Positions 23,874-34,869 of a stretch of DNA of 64,000 nucleotides are shown here, one piece after another (positions within the stretch are counted from its first letter, which is position 1; each line of letters opens with the position of its first letter). The notes under the pieces are model-generated. The model saw only the letters and a list, made by a program, of their open reading frames with translations. It had not been told where the DNA came from and did no database searches. This DNA is from Steromphala cineraria (Eukaryota; Mollusca; Gastropoda; Trochida; Trochidae), in assembly GCA_916613615.1 (NCBI GenBank), contig OU744731.1, forward strand, positions 57,914,289-57,978,288, given 5' to 3'. A program made the position numbers and the translations under genes.

Positions 23874-25919
23874 TTGTACATGTGTCTTTCATCATCACCA
23901 TCATCATCATCATCTTGTACATCTGGCACTGGAATCTTCATGTTGATTGCATAATTATGCAATTGGCATGCAGCAAATATAAGCCTATGACATTTCTCCA
24001 CACTGAATGGCAGACAACCTGTAGTCTTGTGCAAACACCTGGAAGCATAATAATTTAATGTACTAAACTGTCTGTTTATATCTTACAGTTGACATATTTG
24101 CAAGATCTTATAATTTGCTGGACAAAATAACTGAGGGATATTGGATTTTTGAGATTGATATTTTATTAGTGCATAAATGAATAGAATTATCATTTACATA
24201 ATTTCAAAAACTCCAAAATTCAAATATAGTCTTAACTTCTTTATTACTCACCTATAACGGGATTTTAAAAGACCAAATGCTCTTTCTATTGTGTTGCGGG
24301 TCTTGATATGAGCAGAGTTGTATCGCTCTTCTGCCGGACTGGCTGGGTTTGTCATTGGTGTTAAAAGATATGGCCTACACGCATAGCTGTAACAAATTTG
24401 TATCTCATTAATTGTTAATTATATATTTTTTACTTCATCATTACAAAATAACAACTTTATCGTATGAGATAGGGATAAAGGCTTAATAATAACATAAAAT
24501 TTTTACATAAGTGGCTTTAAAAAAAGGATTTTGATTGTAAACTTTCATTATCTAGAGAGATAGTCTTAATTGATTTGGCATCAACTTAATTACCCTGAAT
24601 CTCCAAGTAGCCATCCTTCAAGTTGTTGTCCTTCAAGGTAGTTTCCAAGACCACTGTTCTGCAGTATGAAGGAATCATGGGTAGACCCAGGCCACTTGGT
24701 AACAAGATTAGTGAATCTGTAATTGCAATATCACCATTCAAATTATTGTTAAGACTACTCATGCATTTTCAACTGCAGACTATATAACCAAAGATATAGC
24801 ATATGAATTATTATATTAACAAATAGTACACTTTCCAAACATAGATGAATTCTACTTATAAAAAAAGTTATCAGAAAATAAAGTACAAATAGAGACTTTA
24901 ATTTTGTATAACATTATGTGTGTATCGATTTATTTATTTATTTATTTACCTTTATGAGTAAACGTCAGGTCGGAATCAGTACACATATTACTCTCATTTG
25001 CATATTTCAATATTTCACGAATAATATTCAAATTGCTTATCATTTGGTTCTTTTAAGTGCTTATGATGACATGTTGTTATTCGTTGTGTAAAGTGAATAT
25101 AATTATGTTCTGTTTGCGACAAAATTTCAATCATAATAAAATGATATATTAAAAATAACTCATTGGGGAAAATCAGTAGTTACGGTGTTTAAATTAAGTA
25201 TAACCCCTAGTGAACCTCTTTGTTGAACCCAGAAAGACCTCCTTGGCTTATTGTCATTGGTTGATGGAAGAGGGCGTGTTTTGACAATGTCAAGGTTGTT
25301 TGACTACGATTTGTGTAAACATTAGGCCAATCGATATTCTAATTTCTATTTGTCTACTTTACCTGAGGTCGGCATCACAGACCGCCTGAACGTTGAGGGC
25401 GTGATAACCTTTCCTACAAACGTAGGCAGCCTCTTCATCACCAGGGGGACGGGTAATCGGAATGAGAGTGCCGTCCACTGCCCCGATGACGCGTGGGAAA
25501 CCAGCTAATTCATGAAACTTTTCTGCCACTCTCTGTTGATCACTTTTAGATTTAGGAAATGTTATCAGGTTCAGTGATGAACATATCGCCTTAATCGTGA
25601 TATCAACTGCCCTGCTCACACTTGCAGATGACACCCCGTGCAAGTCGGCCAGTTCAGAAAAAAACCCGCCCTTGCTCAAATATCGAACTGTAATCAACAC
25701 TTTCGTTTCGGGGGACAGGGGTTTTGATCGCTGCGTCTCAGGTTCAATTTTAACTCGCAGCACATTGATGAGGTCAAATAAGGCGTGTCTCGGCATTCTA
25801 TATCTCCTTATTAAACTCTCATCATCCAAAGTATCCAACAGCATCGACCGATCGCGAAATATACGCGGTCGACGCTCAACAGCCTTGCCTTTCACGACAC
25901 AAACAATTAAGTACGCCAT
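23864..25919 (-). CDS. PIF/Harbinger DDE transposase (HARBI1-like), four exons, 329 aa, C terminus replaced
   Basis: Cuts and joins Harbinger DNA as the nuclear partner of the Myb-like protein (family knowledge). Exons 25919-25363, 24716-24594, 24386-24252 and 24038-23864 join in phase at every intron (AG|GTAAAG, GG|GTAATT, AG|GTGAGT), giving 329 residues close to the HARBI1 length. A helix-turn-helix-like stretch lies at about residues 85-108 (FFSELADLHGVSSASVSRA). The catalytic triad is D149 (IGAVDGTLIPI), D200 (WPGSTHDSF) and E261 (TRNTIERAFGLLKSRYR); LLGDSGY and the FPRVIGAVDG block are also family hallmarks. The start at 25919 (MAYLIV) was chosen because RRPRIFRDR follows at the usual distance; an upstream in-frame ATG at 25958 exists. 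No frameshift or internal stop is present. The last residues (NRP, stop) are encoded by the Academ terminal repeat; the original tail is at 16620-16683. Confidence 0.88.
24928..24951. repeat. (TTTA)n microsatellite in transposase intron 1
   Basis: About five to six TTTA units inside the intron between Harbinger exons 1 and 2. Confidence 0.8.
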
Positions 25920-26049
25920 CTTTGTTGTAATTACGAACGAAATTTCAAGTTGCGACACCTCATTTGCTGTCGTAATTTTTGACGTAAGTTACGAACATTT
26001 TATGCTACGATTTTTTAGTGAAAGGCAAACGAACAAAATCGTAACGCTA

Positions 26050-26590
26050 AGATCGGTTTTACGAAATTCGTAAGGATACGACAGTTTTTGTAAGTATTTT
26101 GCAATCATTGATAGTTTTTGGATATCCACTAAACGCTTCCTACTGCTTACCTCTTTATTTGTCATACTAAGTAAGTAATTTGACTTTCAACTTGTTATAG
26201 GAACATTGCATTCATATTGAAATGCTTGGACATGTTTTGAATATCAAAATCAACAATTGTATTTTTATCAAAGAGCTCATTCTCTTATGATTCTACTTAG
26301 TAATAGAGTTTACTATTAAATATATATATGTTATATATATATATACATATTAAATGTAAGGCTGATTTGGTTCCTTAAACTCCATATAACTGACTGTATT
26401 TAAGGTTAATATTGATAAATGATGCTCCCAGAATATCACTTGAAACCAGACAAAAAATAAAAATGGATTGCTGACAAAACATAATACCATTCTACTCTGT
26501 CAAAATGAAATAATTAACTTTCTGAATTCTGAATACATATGACGCACGTTATTATTTGCCTTGCACTTCATGCAACCAAAATCAACTAAT
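26050..26590. other. Intergenic; short AT dinucleotide tract
   Basis: A palindromic ATAT-rich run (about 26320-26350). Nothing else recognised. Confidence 0.5.
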
Positions 26591-26595
26591 ATTAA

Positions 26596-27787
26596 GTCCC
26601 TGTCATACTTCAGCGTATACTCACTACGTATCACTTATGTATTGCCATTTCTCTCATACGCAGCAATAGGCAGCCGTTCGCAAGACACGCAACTCAAAAG
26701 CACCTTAGTTGCGTTAAAGTTGTTTATTATGCGTTGGCATGCGCTTGGGCCATTTTATGTAACAGAAAAGAACCGAGCTTTGATGAATAGAAGAATGTAA
26801 TTCTTATATCAGTTCTAAAAGATTCAATAACTCATTCGAGGGATGTGTATTAGAACAGAAATGATCAAAACTGCGGACTGCCCTTTTAGTGGGAACTCCT
26901 TTGAGTAACATGTGATAGAAAAATGAATTCAGTCAACTTAACTTTATTCAGAACACTTGTTATGCCCCCGAATCGGAGATTCCGGGAGTATATTGTTTTT
27001 CACCTGTCCGTCCGTCTGTCCGTCTGTCCGTTTGTCCACAAAAACTTTAACCTTGGTCATAACTTTTGATTGGTCAGAGCTTTATGCCCCCGAATCGGAG
27101 ATTCCGGGGGTATATTGTTTTTCACCTGTCCGTCTGTCCGTTTGTCCACAAAAACTTTAACCTTGGTCATAACTTTTGATTGGTCAGAGCTAGGTCTTTG
27201 ATTCTTGACATATGGATCCCTTGTGATGAGACCTTTCAGATGACACCATGACATTTGACCTTGTGACCTTGACCTTGACACAGCGAGCAGTATGCATCCG
27301 GGGGCATTCGTGTTTCACAAACACATCTTGTTATTTAAATGAATTGATTGTATGTATGTATGGTACGTACGTATATACGCATCTATGTATGTATGCTGAA
27401 GGATACTAGAGTATTTTGCGTACATGTGCAAGTAAAACACCTACCCGACTTCCTGTACGTTCCACGTGGCAGGGAAGATGTCTCTTCCGATGACGAAAAT
27501 ATAGGAATCACACAGGGAATTCCACGGCGATTTCGCAAAATAATAGAACAGGTTCCATGTTGTTCGCAACACATTGCAAAAAACAGATGTAGTGTAAGAC
27601 AACTCATTGAAGACATCGTGTTGCGTTCTTATGCTATTTTTTATGCGTCGCATTACAAAGAGGGACGTAGTATAAATCCCGTCTAAGGCGAAATATTGTA
27701 AAGGTTTGAGTGTACTGGTTGTGTATGACAAATTTTCCATACGCAACTCAAACGCATTTGATATACGCTTAAGTGTGACAGTGCCCC
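26596..27787. mobile_element. Non-autonomous DNA element with CNCTGTCAYACTT termini
   Basis: Left end CCCTGTCATACTTCAGCGTAT (26598) and right end, as complement, CACTGTCACACTTAAGCGTAT (27785 inward) form imperfect inverted repeats of about 25 bp. The interior carries GCAACTCAAA and CATACGCA words near both ends. A (CGTC)n element (26961-27332) is nested in it. The short open frame at 27348-27686 has no recognisable transposase motif. No duplication could be fixed. Confidence 0.6.
26961..27332 (+). mobile_element. (CGTC)n-containing non-autonomous element with partial tandem copy (family i)
   Basis: The 5' head ATGCCCCCGAATCGGAGATTC (imperfect hairpin) occurs at 26962 and 27084, a 122-bp partial tandem duplication. 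Each head is followed by TATATTG, GTCCGTCTGTCCGT and CATAACTTTTGATTGGTC. The 3' part has CCGGGGGCA (inverse of the head), a GTGTTTCACAAACAC hairpin and CTTGTT. The bases just before the first head (ACACTTGTT) look like the 3' end of a further unit. Confidence 0.7.
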
Positions 27788-27854
27788 CATCCTGCCTCAG
27801 GGTTCGAACGTTACGCTAACTCCACTTATCTGTACCCTAGGCTCAGAAGCTAGA

Positions 27855-27934
27855 TTCTCATGCGAGGCCCGACTTCAAGTGTAGCCAATCAAATCATTTT
27901 CTCGCTGAAATTTTATCGAGCAGGTGGCGAGAAA
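27855..27934. repeat. Repeat P, copy 1
   Basis: Shares TAGCCAATCAAATCATTT, then GAAAT, TTATCGA and AGGTGGCGAGAA with 56255-56330, where it is one arm of a palindrome. Here the second arm is absent. Confidence 0.55.
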
Positions 27935-27949
27935 CTGAACGTTGATAAA

Positions 27950-28880
27950 CGCGTGGTGATATATTTCATACCAGAATACACTTGCGTTTGTTTATCTTTT
28001 TATTCAAAGACACTTTTGAGAATTATTGTTAAATATTAAAGATATGTTGACAAGATCTCAAAATCGAAATGTTGAATATCTATTCCACAATCAATTTTAA
28101 CTTGAATTACATTACCATGTATTTTCAAAGGAGTCGTCCAGTTTAGATTTAAATTCAAATGTGTTAAGGTTGTTCTTCTTTTTCCTCTGTACATTCTAAA
28201 AATTCATTAGATTAAGGCTAAAATTAATTTCAGAAAGTTTGATTTGAACTGAAATATTTTGAGGTTAATTTCGTAGAGTTTATTTATTTTGTGTGTGTGA
28301 AAAACACAATGGTGTAGGTTTAAGCGCTTCCTATTACTGTAATTTCAGCAGATGAATTTATCAGTATGAACTTCGTTAACTGTGACATTGGACTGAAATC
28401 ATCTGCAATTGAACTGCTTAATCTTGCTGTAAACTGTGAGCTCCTTATTTACATTTAATGGTTAATTGCTGACATTTGGTTCATTGAAATCCAGATCCAT
28501 TCATATAGTACAGTGCTGAAGCAAATAAATCTTAAATGGACCGTTCTATCAGGGGAAATTAAATTCGAGAGGATGCAGTGATGCATTCTATGCTTTGTGA
28601 ATTGTTAAATCTGGATCAACTTGAATGTTACATTCACTACCATATTTGAAAAAGTATGAAATAATCATATGTAGATATAGACAGGGAAGTACTCTTGAAA
28701 TGTTGTTTCACAACAGTACCCCAATAGGACTATCCCTTATTTGTGCAGTTTTCCGGAAACTAATATTGACAGAAAGTCAATCAGTCAGATCCTTGAAACA
28801 TAAAGGAAAGGATTAGAGGTGAGCAACCTTCATCCTAGATCCTTTTTCCTGTTTGATTATCCTATTTTATCATGTTTTCA
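27950..28880. other. Intergenic, nothing recognised
   Basis: A+T-rich. No supported coding frame or repeat terminus. Confidence 0.5.
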
Positions 28881-28888
28881 GTACATAA

Positions 28889-30331
28889 CTTTCTCTCCGC
28901 ACAGAGGTGAACCAAGTTGACCCATCGTCTGACCAATTAGACCAAATACGTGGCGCCACAATCCATTTGATATTATTCAGCAAATGATACCACTTCGTGC
29001 ATTTAACATGGTTCATATCACAATGCCTATTCCATGATTCAGTAGTCAATATTATGTGTTTTAGCCCATCGGGTCTGAAAGACCCGATGGGCTTATGGCG
29101 TCCGGCGTCCGTCCGTCCATCCATCCGTCCATCCGTAAACTTTTCACATTTTCGACTTCTTCTCCAGAACCAATTACTCTAGAGAGCTCAAATTTGATGT
29201 GGAGACTCCTTGGCAATTGGGGATTCTAAATTGTAGATTTCATGACCTCATGACCCAAAATGGGGTCACAGGGGTCAAAACCTTAAAAACCTATTTTCAT
29301 CTTTTTCTCCAGTTCCAAAAGGTTTAGAGAGCTGAAAAGTTGTGTGTAGACTCCTTGGCCAATGGGGATTCTAAATTGTAGATTTCATGACCTCATGACC
29401 CCAAATGGGGTCACAGGGGTCAAAGCCTTAAAAACCTAATTTCATCTTCTTCTCCAGTTCCTAAAGGTCTAGAGAGCTGAAAAGTTGTGTGTAGACTCCT
29501 TGGCCAATGGAGATTTTAAATTGTAGATTTCATGACCTCATGACCTCATGACCCCAATTGGGGTCACAGGGGTCAACACCTTAAAAACCTATTTTCATTT
29601 TCTTTTCCAGTTCCAAAAGGCCTAGAGAGCTAAAAAGATGTGTGTAGACTCCTTGGCCAATGGGGATTCTAAATTGTAGATTTCATGATCTCATGACCCC
29701 AATTGGGGTCACAGGGGTCAAAACCTTAAAAACCTATTTTCATCTTCTTCTCCAGTTCCAAAAGGTCTAGAGAGCTAAAAAGTTGTGTGTAGACTCCTTG
29801 GCCAATGGGGATTCTAAATTGTAGATATCATGACCTCATGACCCCAATTGGGGTCACAGGGGTCAAAACCTTAAAAACCTATTTTCATCTTCTTCTCCAG
29901 TTCCAAAAGGTCGAGAGAGCTAAAAAGTTGTATGTAAACTCCTTGGCCAATGAGGATTCTAAATTTTAGGTTTTGTTACCCCTTATCCCCAATTGGGGTC
30001 AAAGGGGTCACAACCTTCAAAACCTATTTTCATCTTCTCCTCCAGTTCCAAATGGTCTAGTGAGCTAAAAAGTTGTATGTAGACTCCTTGGCCGATGGGG
30101 ATTCAAACTTGTAGAATTTGTGACCCAATGACCGTAAATGGTGTCACATGGGTCAAAACCTTTTTCCATCAAAAGTCTGATGAGCTACAGAGCCCATGGC
30201 TCTATTTTTGTACATCTTCCTTTGATTGCATCCAATATGACATCTCCCCTGCAAACCCACAAACCTGGCTAATTGGAACAGAGGCTAGATCACATTTCAT
30301 GACTCGATCTGTTTCTGTTGGGAGGAAGATG
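28889..30331 (+). mobile_element. MULE-type MITE, copy E, split by a nested element
   Basis: The left part (TTTCTCTCCGCACAGAGGTG and GGTTCATATCACAATGCC) and right part (TTGATTGCATCCAATATGAC, AACAGAGGCTAG and TCTGTTTCTGTTGGGAGGAA) are collinear with copy D. They are separated by about 1.15 kb of a (CGTC)n element at 29062-30209. No clear 9-bp duplication remains. Confidence 0.7.
29062..30209 (+). mobile_element. (CGTC)n-containing element with about seven 145-150-bp tandem units (family iv)
   Basis: Starts with a perfect 12-bp hairpin (29064-29092, GCCCATCGGGTC/GACCCGATGGGC). GGCGTCCGTCCGTCC follows, then tandem units carrying CTCCAGTTCCAAAAGGTC, GTGTAGACTCCTTGGCCAAT and GGGGTCACAGGGGTC. It ends in a second hairpin (30189-30203, AGAGCC-CAT-GGCTCT) and ATTTTT. 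It is inserted in MITE copy E. The frames it keeps open are not genes. Confidence 0.8.
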
Positions 30332-30339
30332 CTGAAGAA

Positions 30340-31300
30340 AGGCAAGAAAACATTGCCAAAATGTAATTCATCAAGAGGCATAAACACGTTATTTACAATA
30401 ACATCATGAGTTTCACAGAGTGACCGAGAATAAATATGGATCGAAGAAAATGAATCTAGCATTAAAATTGTTGCATGGTTTTGAGACTAAGTATACGAAT
30501 CTCATTTCAGGTTTATAGAATTAGAACTTTAAAAAACCTGAAATGAAGCGTATACACAAGAGTATTGTTCAAATTGTGTTCAGAAATAAAAAGATAAGTT
30601 ATGTTATATCAGACAGTCACATCTGAAAACAAGTTTGGAATTCAGATAAAAATCATTGAAAACAAATTTGGGGCACAATCCAATGTTACGTCATTTCATA
30701 AAGGACAGATAATTTTTTTTAATTTGCGAATGCACTAGTTACCTTTATAGGAGTTAACGGCCGACGAATAAGATACGATGATTATGCGTTTTAAGATAGA
30801 ATAACATTCTTCCATTAGGTAGGTAAACCAGTTAGCAGGTCTTTAGATTACCGATGAGTTAACATACTACTCAGGACATTTCGCCTTCAGCAATGTAACA
30901 TATAATTTTCCACGTCGTAATAGAACTGACAAACTGAATGCAGATGACATTATTAAGTACGCATTAGTTTAAATATTAAAAAAAGAGTTCATATCCAACT
31001 TGGACCTACGACAAACGCTGATGGCTGAAACAAATACAGGACATCATTAAACTAGATTTGTGATGTACAGGTCTGGTTATCATACATTGGTTTTGGTTAA
31101 GTTTAAATCTAGCAGCCAATACTTGATAACGTTATTAAAAACATATTGATTAAAATTTGCATTAAGATTATTTTCGTAAATATAACATTCTGAAACCAAT
31201 TTTTGTCATGAGTTATTGATGATCATATTTGTAGGAGTCTTTGAGTCCTCATCACAATCTTTAACAATAACGTCATATAACTTGTATCCAATTTCTCTAT
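30340..31300. other. Intergenic, nothing recognised
   Basis: A+T-rich. No supported feature. Confidence 0.5.
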
Positions 31301-31309
31301 GTTTAGTCA

Positions 31310-31545
31310 GGGGCTCGGCAACTTTGTCTGCAGTAGAGAACTGTTCTACACACAGTAAGATTTGGGTGCAATGCTTCTCTGAATTGGGCAGTACCACCCA
31401 TGGTTCGCTACGTCCAGCCGATGTTCACAGGTTTCATTGCAAATTCCGACAATAAGGGATCTGGGCTTTGTCCGTGATGTAATACTAGCAATCTGATAAA
31501 AGTGAAATACTCTTGAAAGCGGCGTTAAACCCTGAGTCAAATTAA
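31310..31545 (+). mobile_element. SINE, 5'-truncated copy
   Basis: Collinear with 37174-37412: GGCTCGGCAACT, GTCTGCAGTAGAGAACTGTT, GCAGTACCACC, then AATACTAGCA and GTGAAATACTCTTGAAAGCG. The tRNA-like head found at 37101 is missing, as expected for incomplete reverse transcription. Open frames here on both strands are incidental. Confidence 0.8.
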
Positions 31546-31549
31546 CTCA

Positions 31550-32700
31550 TCTCTACATGTCATTGTCACATCAACTCAACACTGAGATATGATAGAGTAA
31601 CTCTTTGAACATCAACCATCTTCAAGACCAACAAATTTTATTCCCGGATTTTGTCATTGACCTAGATTTATAAAGCTTAACAAAATGTATCTATATAACA
31701 AGTTCAAAGTAATTGAAGAATCATCTCAATAGTCAGACATCAATCAACGTCTAGCTGTCTAGACTGGTATCGTGGTCGAAGCGTGGTTCGAAATCTATAG
31801 CCTAAGCACGATTACGGTTTTGATTTATCATTGTCTGGCAACTCATCCGATGTAATCAAAAGCTTGATGAAGCTTATCTAAAGTCATTAAGAGGGGAAAG
31901 TAGATAATAGTCAGCGTTTCTGTACCTGTAAACATACCAACTATACTGAAACAGATTTGTTATAGCAGAAAGAGAAAAATATATCAATCATAATAGATAG
32001 CCATGTAAATACTCTTTTAGACTAGAGCATATTCGATTAACAAACAAGAAGACTTTCTGTAGAACCGTTATACAGAGTGTGGGTAAAAAAAACACCCCTA
32101 AATGTTCCACAAGAAATCATATGTATTTATACGATTGCCAATGACATCAGAATCAATTTCAAGTAGTCGTTAGCCTGAAACTTCCACGACATGCAGATAA
32201 TGAAAAATGATCCATTATGTTTTTGGACCAAAGGTAATCAAACCATTTCGAAACCTTGTCGCTTTAGGTATGACAAAGACATATGATGATATTAAAACAA
32301 ATAGAAAATTTGACAGTTAATGATTATATAATGTTGTGTATTGTCGATGGCCTTTGTACAACAAATATTTACAGTTTTCGATTCAGCACATTCCTACTTT
32401 AAAATTGGATACTACAGTTCAACACGAAAGCGTAATCCCTGACATGTTTCATTTACTATTTTCATGCTTTGTTGCAAGGAGTCGTAAACGTGACACTGTT
32501 TGAGGACACTGGCGATCAGTATTACCAGTGTAACAGCTTAGTATGAATATCGCACTTCGGTGTCTTACACGGGCGAGTAGGAAGTTGTCAGTATAACCAG
32601 TGTACTAGAGAGGAACAAAGAATATAACTAGTTAAGCAGAGAAAACATTCTTTAAACTTGTTGTATCCCTTGAGGAAATGTCAGGAAATCTTCTAATTAT
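31550..32700. other. Intergenic, nothing recognised
   Basis: No supported gene or repeat terminus. Confidence 0.5.
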
Positions 32701-32701
32701 G

Positions 32702-33392
32702 TTTTTAGCTCATCTGGTCTGAGAGGCCCGATGGGCTTATGGTCAGGCACGGTGCCCGGCGTCGGTCTGTCCATCCGTACGTCCGTAAACTTTGTGCATC
32801 TTCCAGAAGCATGATGTCTAGAAAGCTGAAAAACTTTGTACAGACGCCTTGACTAGTGACGAATAATATTTATAGCTTTGGTGGCCCTGGTGGCCAAAAA
32901 AGCCGCACACAGGGGCCACACCCTTAAAACTCAATTTTCACCTTCTTCTCCAAATGCATAAGGCCTACAAAGCTGAAACTTTGTGTACAGACTCCTTGAC
33001 TACTGAGGAATATGATTCTTAGCTTTGGTGGCCCTGTGGCCCCTAATAAGCGTCATAGGGGCCACACCCTTAAAACCTATTTTCATCATCTACTTCAGAA
33101 TCAAAAGGCCTAGAAAGTTGAAACCGTGTGTATACACTCCTTGAATAGCGAGCTTTATAATTTATAGCTTTGGTGACCATGTGGTGCCTGAAAAGTACCG
33201 AAGAGGCTATGCCCTTTGAACTATTTCCGTCTTTTCCATAAGCATAAGGTTGAGAAAGCTGAAACATTTTATACAGACTCCTTGGTGATGATAATTCTTA
33301 ATTATACATTTGGTAACCCTGTGGGCTCTAACTAACTTAAAGCAAAATTTATATGAAGCCTGCTGAGCTACAGAGCCAATGGCTTTTTTTAA
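32702..33392 (+). mobile_element. (CGTC)n-containing element, relative of the one at 29062 (family v)
   Basis: Head GCTCATCTGGTCTGAGAGGC with GGCCCGATGGGC (imperfect hairpin, 32708-32736), then GTCGGTCTGTCCATCCGTAC. The body has about four diverged units of 130-145 bp (ACAGACTCCTTGACTA, TTTGGTGGCCCTG), and a 3' AGAGCCAATGGCTT hairpin is followed by a T run. It is more degraded than the 29062 copy. Confidence 0.75.
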
Positions 33393-33394
33393 AA

Positions 33395-34760
33395 TACTTA
33401 CCATTAGAATTACACCAACTTCCTCAGTTTGGTATAAGGCCAACCTCTATGGTCACAATTAACCTGTGTAACATAGAATACAACTAACGACCAAACAGTG
33501 ATCCCAATGCTAACTTATCTCTGTGGACATGCTCAACTACCGGATCATCACTTCCTGGATAATGACTGGAGTTAACCTCGTTTGAGCACATAAACTAAAT
33601 GCTCTTTCCTGGAGGAAATTGACATTTGTTGTAGGCTGCATTTGCTGACTTAAGTTTTATGGGTCAGGGCAAAAGTTTAGACATAGACCTCTGATAATCA
33701 ATGGTCTTTTATTTATTTAAATTGTTTCGACATTTTGATATGTAGATATTTAAAAAATAAATGTTCCTTAAGTCATTTCGAAAATAATATACATTTTTGC
33801 CCTTATGCTTATAAAATTCTGAACTTTGTTGAAAATTTATGTCAGTGTAATATGCGTTTGTTCTTAACGATGAAAAGACAGACACATTAATGAACGTTTT
33901 TATTTTGTCGTTTGTTGCTTTGATATTTTTTATGTCGAATGTACCTACATATGTACACATCAAGTATTACATTAGCTTGTCCAGTAATATAGCTACGCAT
34001 ACAACTTAATCTTTAGAAATACTCGCTGACGGCCATGTAGAATATTATATTTCACATTGTAATAAAAAAGTCAAATTAAATAAGGTTTATTTTTCAACTC
34101 ACTGTAGGAGTATTTCAAAAAGAAAGAAAAGTAAAACGATGCTGCATGGACTGACGATTATAGCTGACAGCAAGCAAAGTTACAGGAAAGTGGTTCAAAT
34201 TTTAGTTTTAACTAGGTCCTAATGTCACAGCCAAAATAGCATCTAACGTTTTGATTAAAAAGTATAGTCCTTAATAAAGATTAGTTTCAGACTTAAAGGG
34301 ACACATATTGCATTCTCCATAAGGTTTTATGCCCAAAAGACAGAGAATTGAGGGTAGTTAAATCATTATTATTTATTTAGCAAATTAGTTTCATCCCATT
34401 AATGACCTCCATTGTTGGACAGAAAAGAACACTTTCATGACCTATGTTAAGATATTGTTTCTTTTTACCAAACACGCTGAGGACGTCATGCACATTTCAT
34501 CAATTCAGGTAACATTTATTTTACTTTGATTCGTATGATGATAATTTAAGAAAATAGTGAGTCATGGAGTTATCATTCTCGGGTTTTAAACGGCAATTTT
34601 CCCCTCAAAGCTTTCCGGAATAACAGCTTCCTTTTCTGTTACTTGTATTCCTTTTGTAACCTGTTTAAGTCACAACAATGTTGCTTTATGGCCTAAAACT
34701 CTGAGTTCCTTAACTATCTTAAAGCCAGCGCCATCACTGTATTTGCAGATCAGGGAGTGA
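33395..34760. other. Intergenic, nothing recognised
   Basis: A+T-rich. Short open frames lack recognisable motifs. Confidence 0.5.
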
Positions 34761-34766
34761 TCAGAC

Positions 34767-34862
34767 ATGATGCTCATAAACGGCATAAAAGTTGAAGCTT
34801 AACAATGTTAATCTAGCATCACAATAATCAGGAGTACCCTTCACGTTGTGTCTAGACTAGAT
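34767..34862 (+). repeat. Direct repeat pair D, copy 1
   Basis: AACGGCATAA, AGCTTAACAATGTTAATCTA, GCATC and GTGTCTAGACTAG recur in the same order at 37457-37541. Confidence 0.7.
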
Positions 34863-34869
34863 GCTAGCA

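Larger units (their letters stand above)
13991..26045. mobile_element. PIF/Harbinger transposon carrying a nested Academ-type insertion
   Basis: It is recognised by its two convergent genes: a Myb/SANT-like gene (from 14614, + strand) and a Harbinger transposase (25919 to 23864, - strand). Terminal regions share TTTCACTAAA and TTACGAATTTGT motifs in inverted orientation: GCCGTTTCACTAAACG at 13991 and CCGTTTCACTAAACG at 14073 on the left; the complement of TTAGTGAAAGG at about 26012 and several TTACGA/TCGTAA words on the right. The exact ends and a 3-bp TWA duplication could not be fixed, so the coordinates are approximate. Without the 7187-bp insert and one TTG the element would be about 4.9 kb, normal for an autonomous Harbinger. 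Confidence 0.75.

Noticed and set aside
25597..26073. Plus-strand 158-codon frame
   Set aside because: Antisense shadow of the Harbinger transposase first exon.
29160..30170. CRISPR-like array
   Set aside because: The 145-150-bp units are tandem repeats without spacers, inside a eukaryotic non-autonomous element.
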